DNA from: Stenocarpella maydis | Taxonomy: Eukaryota; Ascomycota; Sordariomycetes; Diaporthales; Diaporthaceae | Length of the DNA stretch: 64,000 nucleotides | Direction of reading: 5' to 3' | NCBI GenBank assembly: GCA_002270565.1 | Contig: NQMI01000187.1 | Span: 3,899 to 67,898 of the forward strand | In this document: piece by piece, positions 43,612-55,107 of the stretch | Position numbering within the stretch: the stretch's first letter is position 1 | How the letters are laid out: each line of letters begins with the position of its first letter | Made by a program: the position numbers and the translations under genes | Notes under the pieces: model-generated | Databases searched by the model: none | What the model saw: only the letters and a program-made list of their open reading frames with translations | Told to the model about the DNA's origin: nothing

Positions 43612-46600
43612 CTAAGCGGACGTTCCGATCTTGTTTAAGCCCTTTAGGCTGCCCAAGCTGAGCGCCAGACCCTGACTGCGACTCCGTATCCGGACGAAAC
43701 CTGTGATGGGGCCGTCCTCGCCCTCTTTCTCGATGCTCAGGTTGGCTAGAGCATCCTCACCTGTGTTTCAAAGTCAGCACTAGGCCTGCCTTGGGTGCAG
43801 TTGGGATCCAGGTTACTTACCAAACACGCTCCTCGCGTAGAGATTGGCGCTTAGGAACTGGCAGTCGCCCTTGAGACTTGCCTCGGGAGTGAGACAGTTC
43901 ATGTTGGTTGCCGCCATCAGCTGGTCCAAGAACTCACGCAGGGTCTTAGCCTTGCTGTTGATGTTGACCTTGTTCTCCCACTCGAACTCGGTCCACATCG
44001 TGCGGAACTGAGTCTCGGTGCAGCTCGCGGGCTGGATGTAATCCATTATGTCTACGTGTAGATCGTTGAGGATCACCACGTTCGTATCTGTGCTGTGGGC
44101 ACCGTCATAAACGACGTTTCCGAATATAACGCCCGTGTCAGTTGATGAGACCTTGATTGTGCATTGCACATTGTGGAAGTCATGCGGGCCCAGATTCTGT
44201 GTTGTCGGCCGTTCTACCACCTTGAGGTCTCCGAGGGTCGCAAACTCGACAGACAGGTTCTGCAACGTCTCCGTGGTCTGGTTGACCAGGAGCACGTCCA
44301 GCACAATGTCGAACTGATGGACTTTGACGTATGCCTCGGCGTATACAGGGTCCGAGAAGCCAGTGAGCTGGACAACCCTGCTGAGCTTGGAGCTGAGCTC
44401 CTCTGCCGCGGTGCTGTCGCCTCCCGTAGCACGCTCGAGGTCGATCTCGACGTCGTCCGATCCATCTCCCATGTTCTTTTTGCTCAGTTGGCGGATGGCC
44501 ACGACATCGTCGACCTGCACTGCTGTCTTTGCCTTCTCGACTGCCTCCTTGGCCGCCCGCTTCTTCTCTTCAACCTGCACCATGGCCCGGAAGGCCTTCC
44601 TCGTGTCGTCCAGATACACCGTCTCCAGCTCCTTGTGCTCGCGGAACTCGGCCAGAGACCGTACACATGACATGATCCGGTCAACAGAGTCCTCATCGAT
44701 GGGCGCCTTGACGAACTGGGACTGACCAACCCGGATAATGGATATGAGAATCAGCATCGCCTCTGCGCGGAGGGCGTTCGTCCGGGCGTGTTCAGACGAG
44801 ATCTCAGAATGCCTCATGACAAGCTTCGTGAGAGTTGCCGAAAGGACCGTCGCAAGGTAATAATCGCCGTCGAGAATGAGCTGCCTCAGTGGTGGCTTCT
44901 GTGCTGCCTTGACGGCTTCTAGCTTGGCAGCAGCGGACGACTGACTGGTCAGGGCGGTCTCGGTTGCGTACGTGCCATCCGCAAGCACCCTCCGTGATCC
45001 TGTCGGCGCAGCGGGTTTCTGGTGGCCGTTGACCTGGTCCTTCTCCTTTTCATCCTCTCCGTCGACATTGTCCAAGAGACGTTGTTCCGAGGCGAGAATT
45101 GGTATCTCCCCTAGACTGGCCCTGATCCGCTTCCAGGCGTCTCTGATGTCCTTCTCCTCAAGAGAATACTCGCCGATGATCCACAGTATGCCCCTATACA
45201 CCTTGCCAGCGCGCACCTCGCTAAGCGTGTCGACCAGCCTGTGGACGATTGCAGGCCGCAGCCTGGGGAACTTCTCGACGACCTCCTTGACAAAGTTGAT
45301 GACATCCACTGCAGACGTGTTGTTAAAGTCTGCGATGAAATCCATCAACAAGTCGACAACGCTGGCGGCGACCTCGGAGAACTTGATGGCGCATTGGTGT
45401 ATTGAGTGGATGAGGAGCTGGCGGTATTCGGTATTCTTCTCGTACTCCTGGTCCACGGTCTTGGAGAGTTCCTTTTTGAGAAGTAGCACGACCTCTTCGA
45501 CGTTTTTGCTCGAGACCATTTCCAGGGCGATGCTCAGGGCCTTGCGGCGCACATCAATGTCCGGGCTCGAGAGAACCCGCAGGATCTCCATGATGAGGTC
45601 GTCCAGCACCCCTTCATTCTTCAAGCGCAGCTGGTCGACGCGATCGAGCACGATCAGCTTCACGTTGTTGTCTGCCTCCTTGATGCTCAGCTCGATGAAT
45701 TTGGCCGCAGCCGCCTTGACAGCGACAGGGTTGCTCGTCAAGGCGGTCAGGGACGAAGCAGCCTCGTAAACGACCGTCGACGCACCAGCCTCGAGCAGGT
45801 CGAAAATCAGCCGCAGGTAGCGCGCCTGAGTGTGTTAGCACAGTCTGGATGCGTCTTCCTGCCTAGCGAATCCTAGGGTGTTGTTTTCTTTTTGGTAGTG
45901 GTGGTTTTTTTTTTTGGGGGGGGGACGCGGGGTGGGCTACCTTGTTCTGAGGATTCTGGACGGCATCCTTGCGGATGAACTCAAGCTCGACCAGCTGCAG
46001 GAGCTCCTCGGCGTTGGGGATGCCCTCGAAGACGGAGCTCAGGTATGCCAGGGCCTTCTGGTGATCGATGCTGGCAAGGGCGGCGAATGCATTCCGCTTG
46101 GACGTGGGGTCACTCTCGGTCTCGAGGAAGGTGGCAATGAGGTCGGAGGCGTCGGGTATCAATGACGGGGAGTGCTGGTAGATTGAGGCGACGGCGAAGA
46201 CGGCGTTCTTGCGGACGTATGCGTGACGGTGCTCGAGGCAAGAGCGGGCGGAGGAGAGCAGGGGCTCGATCAGCTCGGGCTCGCGAAGCTTGCTCAGGAA
46301 GCGCAAGGTGTTGCCGCGGATGTACTCGTTGGGGTGCTGGAGGTCGTTCCTTATACCGTTGCTACGTGACAGAGGCGGTCGTCAGTAAGCATGGAGACGG
46401 TGGGATGGGCAAGGGCCGGGCGCGAGAGCGAGAGCGTACCAGACCAGGATCATCTCCTGCTTGAGCTTGCCGCCAGCATCCAGCTTGGGGCAGATCTCGT
46501 AGTAGAAGTAGAGCAGCTTCTTGAGCGGCTTGGATTTGGAGGGCATGACGAATCGGATGATGTGCATGAGCAGCTGGGGCATGGGGTCGCCGTTGAGCAT

Positions 46601-46744
46601 GATTGTGAGGATGGACTTCATGGTCTGGACCTTTGACTCGTCGGTGCCCTTTTCGAGCTGTGTGCGCAGCTCGGACATGGAGGGGACATCGGCGGCATTG
46701 TCCTGGTGGACCAGGCTGTAGGCATTCTCGAGGAAGGAGGACAT
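43612..46744 (-). CDS. SEC26: Coatomer subunit beta (beta-COP, Sec26)
   Basis: Four exons (46744-46440, 46361-45941, 45825-43821, 43760-43612) give 959 residues, the normal beta-COP size. The N-terminal adaptin-like HEAT solenoid is clear ([56 protein letters not shown]). A charged linker follows ([17 protein letters not shown]), then the C-terminal beta-coatomer appendage ([40 protein letters not shown]). The last exon provides the final beta-COP strand block [20 protein letters not shown]. The protein forms part of the COPI F-subcomplex on Golgi vesicles, with delta-, gamma- and zeta-COP. The 115-bp intron at 45826-45940 contains T11 then G9. It is divergent from Mago. Confidence 0.97.
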
Positions 46745-47614
46745 GATGGGCGCGGGGGGCTGGGTTGTGGGCAGCCCAGGCGAGCTTCGCGCGAGGTGTC
46801 AGACTGATGGCAATGCGGTTGTTATATGCCCTAGTCCGGGGGCGAGGGCGAGGGCGGCGGTGGCGGCAACTGGTGTCGACGGCGGGCACCTAGGCGACTC
46901 GAGGCTCCCCCTGGCTGAAGCAGTCGACAAGTGTCCAGTGCGAGCGTGGTTGGTGTCACGGCTCGGTTGGTGCGAGGTGGGAGACAAGGACGGGACCACA
47001 ACGGGGCTTAATTGGGGTGCCAGAAGGGAGCGAAGGGTTGGGAGTTGAGTGCCAGCTTCAAACAAACAACGTGTGCGGCCGGGCCAGAAAGGGAGAGAGC
47101 TGTTGTGTTGTCGAGCGCGGTGTGGGATTCACAGGCCAGAGATGCATCTCAGTCGGGTTCGGTCTGCCGTTGCTGAGATCTGGCCCTGCCGGCTGATGGC
47201 TGCTGCTGCTGGTACTGCTGGTGCCACTGCCTCAAAGTGGCACCAGCCTGGCGGCGGGTGGCAAGTAACACACTAACACTAACATTAACACGCCCCTCGC
47301 GCCTTAGGTAAGGTAGGGAGCCGCTCGGCATGGTTGGAGCTGGACTGGCTGCTTGCTGCTGGGAGAGAAGAGCTCTGAAGGCTAGAGATAAAAGCCGGCC
47401 TGCCAGCCCACAGTACGGAGTACTCGGTACCTACCCAGGTACCTAGGTACTTATTTATCAAACCTAGCTGTCAGCTGGTTGCCTGCCGCAGCCCAACGAA
47501 CGGCCACCCCTGCTGCTTGCCCAGTGGAAGGAATGAAGCGATCTTGAGGGCAGACAAGACGACTGCAACATCCAACGCGCGACTAGTAGCGACTTTCCAG
47601 ACCTTCATCTCGCC
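46745..47614. promoter_or_regulatory. Bidirectional promoter region of SEC26 and Mago
   Basis: 870 bases between two divergent start codons. Contains TACGGAGTA at 47414-47422 next to a GGTACCTACCCAGGTACCTAGG cluster (about 47427-47450). No ORF of its own. Confidence 0.5.
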
Positions 47615-48239
47615 ATGTCGTCCGCCAACGAGCCCTTCTACATCCGCTACTACTCTGGCCACTCGGGCCGCTTCGGGCACGAGTTCCTGGGTGTGTAATT
47701 GTCCCGCGCCCCCCTCGTCCCCCCCCCCCCCCTCGGATAGCTAGCTGACGCCTCGTCGCGGCAGAGTTCGACTTTCGAGTCGTGGGTGACGGACGTAGTG
47801 CTGTCGCACGGTACGCAAACAACTCCAATTATCGAAATGACAGTCTCATCCGCAAGGAGAGTACGTTGCCGCCACTATCCATCCCATGACACCTGACCGC
47901 CCCCTTGGGGACTCAACCCATGTGCTGACCGTCTACGCGCGCACAGTGTGTGTGAGCTCCCTCATCATCGAGGAGATCAAGCGCATCATCAAGTCGAGTG
48001 AGATCCTCAAGGAAGACGACGGCAAATGGCCACAGAAGAACAAGGACGGGAGACAGGAGCTCGAGATCAAGATGGGAGGTGACCACATCAGCTTTGAGAC
48101 AGCAAAGATCGGCTCCCTCCATGACGTGACCGAGTCTGCCGACCCCGAGGGCCTGCGGGTCTTCTACTATCTTGTACAGGACCTGAAAGCCCTTGTTTTC
48201 TCCCTGATATCTCTGCACTTCAAGATCAAGCCCATCTGA
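47615..48239 (+). CDS. mago: Mago nashi homologue, exon junction complex subunit
   Basis: Three exons (47615-47690, 47765-47860, 47947-48239) give 154 residues. Nearly the whole protein matches the very conserved Mago fold: [60 protein letters not shown] and the C-terminal [20 protein letters not shown]. The second intron splits the initiation-like M of MCVSS, so each junction was needed to recover the continuous protein. Mago pairs with Y14/Tsunagi in the exon junction complex and acts in nuclear mRNA export and quality control. The first intron contains a 14-base C run (47719-47732). Confidence 0.97.
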
Positions 48240-49686
48240 GTGGGGCACTAGGTGGAGGGTGAACATGATGGCGCCTTGGTTTTGGGTGACCGGCCGCCGC
48301 GTCAAAACGGAGAAGAGAAGGGCTGGCTGCCTTGGTTTTCGGGACCGGCTTCGTCCTCGCACCTGTATCTTAATTTAGGTGTCTGGACCTGGGAGGAGGT
48401 GCTGACCTGGCAAGGGGCCGGCGCGGGCGGAAATGGAACTGGTAGGGCACGCCGGGGACGACAGCCGGCGAGGGCGACGAAGGCGAAGGCGACGACAACG
48501 GGGATAACGAACGCAGAGATAACGGCCAGCTTGCGTATGGCCGATGACTTGGGCGTGCATGTCTGACTCCGGGAGCAAGGGGGTAGACAAGTAGATAGGG
48601 CATACAGCAGCCTTGTTCATGCAGTCCAGTCCACAAGGAATCAATGACTGAATCAGTTGCGTCCCCGCAGAATAGACGTGACCCAGCGCGCTGGCTCGCC
48701 AGGCCACACCACAGGTGAGCAGAGCAGTCAAGGATGGATGCAATGCTGGCCAGCAGAAACTGGGCGGGCCGGGTAGGCCGTTCGTTACCTTGATTGTGGG
48801 GGGTGCCACAAGGCGGCGTACAGACCGTGATCTCGGGCCCGTGGCACTGTATATCCAAGCGCGTATTTTGAATATTAGGTGTCTATTAGGCTTCCGAGGC
48901 CAGAGGATGGTCCTGACTGCCTGTCGCCTAGGTATCCAAGTTGGGGTCTATAGATCGAGTACAGGGCCGAGGCCCTTGAGTTGTATACTTCTATGTATGT
49001 ACTCCGTAGGTGGGGGAACTGACGGAGGTACCTGGATACCTCCTCCCTTGGGTCTAGGCCTTAGGTAGGTAGTACATGATGATCTACTGGGGCCACCATA
49101 GTCGTAGTCCTCCTGACTCGACCCTGGCCTGACAGTTCGACTCCCACTTCTTCGGCGACGCTTCCTACCTATTTCTGGTTTGAACAATCGCGGGTTCGTT
49201 TACTACTCACTTGCAACGCAACGTGCAAGCATCAAGTAGATATCCGCCAAACAACACCCGAAATCCCAGGAATACAACAGCCTCGACGCTGGCGCATGCT
49301 GGGTATTCGGATTGGTCCGGCTCACTTATCCCATTGTCTCTTGCTGCGTACTCTGCTATAGCCAGGGCCCATCATCGCCAATCGGCCGCGTACCGTCCCT
49401 TTGCAAAGCCCAAGTCGGCCGACGCCTATCCTCCGCCTCCCCTTCTTCACCGACGCTACTCGTGCTGCGCCTGTCTGGCTCGCTGCTTGCTGGTCCAAAC
49501 TGCCTTCCGCTTCAAAGGCGTCTGCCTCCCTGGCACCACATTGATCTGCATCACTGGCCCCACCGACGGGCTGCCTGCCTGCCAGCCAGATTCCCCAGTA
49601 CTGGCCTCTCAAGAGTCTACAGATTCGGAGGCGCTCCCGCCGAACAGACGTCACCAACCACTTGCACCGTACTCTACTCTCCAGTC
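48240..49686. other. Spacer between Mago and GID4 genes
   Basis: 1.4 kb. Minus-strand frames at 48370-48858 include a hydrophobic stretch but no usable start in that frame. A TACTCCGTA motif lies at 49000-49008, followed by GGTACC/TAGGTAGGTAG repeats up to 49072. The region from 49211 stays open in two plus-strand frames and is taken as GID4 5' sequence. Confidence 0.45.
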
Positions 49687-51070
49687 ATGCCTACCCCGTC
49701 CTCGCCAGGTCCTCAGCCTCCGTACACAATTGCCGCCACATGTCCGGACCCCGACGAACAACAGGCTGCACAACACCTCTCCGATAGCTGGCATACCCGC
49801 TCTGATGCATACGGCTCTCCTCACGGCGACAGCAGGCGCGCTGCGCGATACTCGAGTCTCGGACAGGACCTTGACACATCCCCGGCCTCCACGAGAAGCC
49901 CTCTTGGCCCCCAGTCTCTGAACAGTGATGGACCAACCACCGACATGGCAGCGACCAGCCCCTCCACCGTCGACACCCAAGGCCACTCCGACCATCACCC
50001 AATGGCAGAAACCGACGACGAACCAACAGACTCTCCGTGCGATATGACATCCTCAGAGTCCCTCCAGAACTCGAGGCCATGGCGTGCGCTGGGTGCGGCC
50101 CCGCCGTCGCAGCCCGACATCGATGTGCAACCCCCGGCAGACCTTAACCATGGGACCGAAGAGGAATACGCCCTGCCCAGCATGGGTCCTGCATTTCCAT
50201 CCAATAGGGTAAGTTGCACGCGTTTAGCCGTGGCCTGGCACGATCCGGCTCGGGGCTGACCGGCAATCCCTAGATAATACCAGCCTCGCCGTCGACATAC
50301 CTGCGAGCGGGCAGCCGCTTCACAGGGACACAACAGTCCGAGAGGCAGGTCTACGAGGTCCAGGTTGAGATTAAATACGTTGACCTGCGGGAATCGTTTC
50401 TCTGTGGCTACCTCCGTATCCAGGGTTGGTCCTCTCCCACCACCGATCGAACGAAACGCCTATGGTTCTGATGCTGACTGTCCCCGACTCCTCGCCAGGG
50501 CTGACCGACGATCACCCCACACTTACCACCTACTTTGAGGGCGAGATTATCGGAAGCAAGTATGGCTTCATGACAAAACACGAGAGTTGGGGCGCCAACG
50601 ACAAGACCGACCTGTCCCACTGGTCCAAGTTTCCTGCCTTCCGACCGTACTCTAAGCAGGCGCGCAGAGGCTCCGCAGTTGTGATAAAGGACATTGCCCA
50701 GAGTGAGCACATATTCATGCGCTGGAAAGAGCACTTCCTGGTGCCCGATCACAGGGTGCGGACCATTACTGGTGCGAGTTTCGAGGGGTTTTACTACATC
50801 TGTTTTAATCAAATCCAGGGGGAGATTAATGGCATTTATTTCCACAGCAAGAGCGAGAGGTGAGTGCGAGTAACATGCTGATGCCCCCCCGAGCCCCATA
50901 CCTTCCATCCGACAACGACGCATGCACACACAGACGACCAAACACACAATCACCCCACCCGGCACACCTCTGCTGGCTGTCCAACGAGCTGACCAGCTCC
51001 CAGGTTCCAGCAACTTGAATTAAAACACGTCGAGGACAAGGGTTGCCACAGCGCACTGGAGTTCCGGTGA
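49687..51070 (+). CDS. GID4: GID/CTLH E3 ligase substrate receptor Gid4/Vid24
   Basis: Four exons (49687-50208, 50274-50424, 50499-50859, 51004-51070) give 366 residues. The first 170 residues are disordered and rich in Ser, Pro, Asp and Thr. The Vid24 beta-barrel domain starts at about 180: STYLRAGSRFTGTQQSERQ, VYEVQVEIKYVDLRESFLCG, YLRIQGLTDDHPTLTTYFEG, EIIG...HWSKFPAF and IFMRWKEHFLVPDHRVRTI. A C-terminal segment (GASFEGFYYICFNQIQGEI) is typical of Gid4. The barrel reads N-terminal proline degrons and recruits gluconeogenic enzymes to the GID ubiquitin ligase. The last 22 residues come from a small fourth exon. It converges on TRM11. Confidence 0.94.
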
Positions 51071-51461
51071 GAATTTGGTTGCCGAGCATGGAGTTGGTGG
51101 TTGGTAATACATAGCATGGAAGCGAAGACACGGGTACATGAGCTTGATGACATACGAATGGCCAAGGCAGGCTCGACCGTTCGCACAATAACCGGGGGGG
51201 GGGAGGTTTACAACACGACCTGGCCGGGCTCGTCAGGATTCTTGTTCCCAATCAGGGAATGAGAACGGCAGGCACTTTCGCGAGGGCCACCAGAGGCTTC
51301 CGATTTTGGTCCCAGAGACGAGTGACGTTCCAGTCACATAGGCGCGGCGGGGTATTTGATGGCAAAGCATCGCAACCAGAAGCAGGATCCTGGTGGTTTG
51401 GAATACAAGACAAACCCGCATGAGAGACACTTTCTCTGAATACTGGCCGGCGAGCCTGGCA
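51071..51461. other. Convergent spacer, GID4 and TRM11
   Basis: 391 bases between stop codons, with a G10 run at 51194-51203. No gene. Confidence 0.45.
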
Positions 51462-52952
51462 TTAGGATGAGGTACTCGTCTGAAATTTGTTGAAGTAGCC
51501 CTTCCTGAAAGGGTTGAGCTCGTCAGCAGTGGTGCCCGCGTGCGATCTTTCCGCTGCCGCCCTCCACGATTCCAGCTCGGACCTGGCGATGGACTCATCC
51601 GGCAGCTTACGGTACGTGATGAGCCTGCGAGACCCTGAGGACAGCTGTTAGCAGGGCGGCACGTACCGCCTGGGGGCAAGCAGTAGAGGAGGCGGTTACT
51701 CACATTTATTGAATGGCTGCACGCAGATGGCGACTACCTCGAGGCACGGATGCGTCGGTGATGGGATCTCCTGGTCCTCGTCATTCGCCGTAGGCATCCA
51801 GAATGACAACCGGCCGCCGTCGACGAGGGTCTCTGACGCGAAGTGCAGGATATCATCAAGCATGGCGAAGAAGCTGTAGGGTTTCTTGGGCGGTATGAAG
51901 TTGGGGTCCTTGAGCCTCTCGTGCCCGGCCTCGACGACCCACGGGCGCGTCTCAGGGTCCCGGCAGCCGAGTACCACCAGGCCCTCTCTCACGCCGTATG
52001 GCGGATCGCAGACGATGCCGTCAAAGAGCCGGGCCCTGCCGCCCTGTCCGCCAAGGCCAAAGGAGAGGCGGCGCAGGGGTGAGTTGGTCAGGTCCGAGGT
52101 GAAGACGTCGCCCAGCCGGTCGAGAATGCCGTAGTGCTTGAAGTTGCCACGGAGGGTCTTCTCGCCCTTGATCAGACCCCTCTTGGCCTCTGCCCTAGCG
52201 TCGTGGCCCGACCCGCGCACGGCGCGGCCGTCGATATCGCTGCCCCAGCTGAGGGCGCCAAAGGCGGAACACGCTATGGGGAAGCTGCCGGTGCCGACAA
52301 AAGGGTCGTAGAAGAGCCCCCCGGGGGCGGCGAGGACCATGTTGGCGGTGACGAGGGCGAGCTCCGAGTCCATAGAGGTGGTGGAGATGTAGGGCCGCTT
52401 CTTGAGGTCGAAGCGCGCGACCATGTCCCGGGCGCCCCGGCCCAGGAGGCGGCCGAAGTGGAATCGCTGTGGACTGGGGACGCCCAGGCGCGGCGAGTCG
52501 CTGGGCCACTCCTCGAAGACGGTGTACTCCTGGTCGGGGTCCTTCATCTTGATGGGGCCGCTGAGGGGCATGTAGCGGAAGGAATTGATGATGTCGCGGC
52601 GTGACGAGTCGCTGCGGGTGCCCTGGAAGGAGTCGATGTTGAACTTCCACGAGTCAGCGGCATGCTGCTCCCAGAGGTGGGCGGAGCGCTCCTTGGCGTC
52701 GCGGTGCAGGTCTTCTAAGCTGTCCCCGGAGCCCCAGTAGTCATAGATGGCCTGGGTGAGAATGGAGCGGCGGACGAGGCGGGCTGCTGCGTCGGGGCCC
52801 GGGGGGCCCGTAATGATACAGAAGGGCACCCGGCTGCTGTATTGGACAATGGCGACCGGGACCTTCTCAACCTCGGCCAGGGCCTGCAGCTCAGGCACGC
52901 GGAAGGTCTCGTGGGCCTGGCTGAAGCGGACGAGGAACAATAGGCCTGTCAT
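51462..52952 (-). CDS. TRM11: tRNA (guanine-10-N2)-methyltransferase Trm11
   Basis: Two exons (52952-51704, 51634-51462) give 473 residues. An N-terminal THUMP-like part (FLVRFSQAHETFRVPELQAL) is followed by the Rossmann methyltransferase domain with SAM motif FYDPFVGTGSFPIA (about residue 220). The catalytic motif IVCDPPYGVREG (about 315) corresponds to the D/N-P-P-Y motif of N2-guanine methylases. The second exon adds SRRLITYRKLPDES and the C-terminal NPFRKGYFNKF block seen in Trm11. With Trm112 the enzyme makes m2G10 in several tRNAs. The start at 52952 (MTGLLFLVRF) is preferred over the longer open frame because it matches the family N-terminus. It is divergent from RPP40. Confidence 0.95.
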
Positions 52953-53801
52953 GTCGGGCGTTGGCCGCGGTGAGTGCGGTAGACCTGGGCGTGTGTCAAT
53001 GCGACGCGCACCGGCTGCAGAGGAGACTCCGAAACCAAGACGACAAGAGGTGATGAGATGCTCAGCCCTTATGGCCGCGGTATCGATCTGGTAGGCAACA
53101 GGAAGATGGTGGAGGAGAAGGGGAGGGGGTCGGGAAATCACTTGGGAGAATATGTCATGGGCGTTTCCATCTTATCTGGGCGCGCATGTTTGACAGAAGA
53201 GGGCAAGAGAGAAACTACGATTCATGCCATAGCTGTAATATATCCCACCTGTTACTGATGTTTCTGAAAGGTATGGAGAGGATGAGAGGCGTTGTTTGTT
53301 GCTTGAGCGAGGAGGCTCACTTTGTGATGGCTGCTGCTAGGAAGAGTGAGTTTGGGAATTTCTGGGGTCGGGTCCATACTCCGTACACTACATAGCTACT
53401 TGTGCAGGCTGGGTCTATGTAGGTACGTACCTAGGTGTGTAGATACCTACCTAGCGTGGAGTGGGCACCTGGGCAGGTACTTGGGTACCTCGAGCTGTTG
53501 ATGCTTCAGGCTTCCCGTGGGTATATGCGGGCTTCTTCTGTGGATGAACGAGAACACAATCCCTCATCCACTCTGCCACTGTGGCTACTGAATACCCATC
53601 ATAGGCGGACCCCATTACCACTAGATGCCCTGGCAGGAGGTTTGAGAGGTGAACACGGGCCCAAAGCACCCTTGCAGCAGCGTTGCGCGCTCAGAAAACT
53701 CGCCGTTGCAAAATCCAAGCAGACAATCCGAAGCATCTCTCGCTGTTGTGCTCACCACAGCGTGCGTGGCACATTCCGGGTCGCAACCCATCGTATATGA
53801 T
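52953..53801. promoter_or_regulatory. Bidirectional promoter region of TRM11 and RPP40
   Basis: 849 bases between two divergent tRNA-maturation genes. Contains TACTCCGTA at 53377-53385 and a TACGTACCTAGG/TACCTACCTAGC cluster (about 53418-53455). Confidence 0.5.
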
Positions 53802-55081
53802 ATGCTCGCCTTCTCGCAGCCAAGCGTCTACGAGACCTCCAAGTGCTTCTTCACCTACGGCCGTCTCCCTCACCTTGACCCTCAGCAGCTGCCGACAGCA
53901 TGGGAGACCAGGGGTAAGCCGTGGTCGTCAGTCCTCGTCGACGGGTTCCTCAGTAGAGTAAGTGTGTATCTGGTTGTGCAGAGCGCACAGTCGTCAGGAT
54001 AGATTTATTCACCATCACATCCCCACGGCCACATTGCACCCCAAACTCCAATCGCTGACGCGCAGCCCAGGTTGACCTCACCATGCCCCAAGACCAATGG
54101 CAGGCAATAAAACAACAGGTCCTAGGAAAGATGCTCGCACCAGAATCCTGCCGCGTCAACATGACTTTGCTGCAGATCCTGCAGGGAGATTTCTTCACCG
54201 AGTACATCAAGATCGGCGATATCGTCATGCTGTCCCGCGGCCGCACGCATCTTGACAACGTCTTCACCCTCAAGGACGGACGGCTCACCATGTTTCTGGA
54301 CAATGAGACGTACGAGCGGGCGGGCCTCGTCGGCAAGCCCTACGGAGCAAAGGGGGATAGGGGGCTCAGGCCGCGCTGGCTGGTCGAGCTCGACCTCCGA
54401 AGCCCATCGATGCTGCACGGGAGGCCCGGCTTTGATAGGCTCGTCTACGCCTGCAAGAACACCCTCACGGAGCCTTTGACCTGGCTGTTCTGCAACGTGT
54501 CTAATAAGAGTGAGTATTGGCTCTGAAACCTTGCATCTCTACCGCTGCTTCAGCATGACACCCTCTTTGACACCCTTCTATCAGCACCTGAACCGGACCC
54601 CATGGGAGCCTTCCAGCCCATCAGGTGCACGCCTTCACCTCAGACCACCGAGCATCCCGACGTTGCCGTGCCGCCTCTCGCTCCACCTCCCGCCGTGACC
54701 GCAGACACCGGAGACGAGGACCTGCCCGGGTTCGCGAGCGAAATCTATGAATGGCTGTCACTCCTGCGTCTCCAAAGCCCACGCCTGTCCTCGGCGGACT
54801 CGGTTGACCCCTATTTGAGTCGCTATCAGCCGCCTGGGGAGCCAGGCCAACGGCCCGTCTCAAGGCTCTGTACTGTTGTCTGGGAGGGTCTTTTGCCGCC
54901 CAGCTTCGCCCGCAGGCTCCTTGTAGATGCTATGCTCGCTCTGCCCTCACAGTCATGGTTCGCCATGGGGGTTGCGGCATTTCCTAGGGGCTTCTCCGGT
55001 GACACAGCCGAGTCGACATTTCTCCGACCTCCAGGCCACAAGAGCGAATATCTGCTGTGGGATATCAGAAGCCACGTTTAG
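53802..55081 (+). CDS. RNase P/MRP protein subunit Rpp40-like
   Basis: Three exons (53802-53957, 54071-54509, 54585-55081) give 363 residues. Family blocks are KCFFTYGRLPHLDPQQLP near the N-terminus, GDIVMLSRGRTHLDNVFTLK, then LTMFLDNETYERAGLVGKPY in the middle, and the C-terminal EIYEWLSLLRLQSPR ... VWEGLLPPSFARRLL. This order fits the Rpp40 (p40) subunit of nuclear RNase P and RNase MRP, which trims the 5' leader of pre-tRNAs and processes rRNA. The assignment rests on remembered family pattern. The start is inferred as the ATG directly before AFSQPSVYETSKCFF; the frame is open further upstream. It lies tail-to-tail with the ankyrin gene, only 26 bases between stops. Confidence 0.82.
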
Positions 55082-55107
55082 CAAGTTCCATGTCCCCGTG
55101 GCGCGCT

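Noticed and set aside
48430..48600. Hydrophobic minus-strand stretch (KLAVISAFVIPVVVAFAFVALAG)
   Set aside because: It looks like a transmembrane helix, but its frame has no ATG and no convincing upstream exon; it lies in the Mago 3' region.
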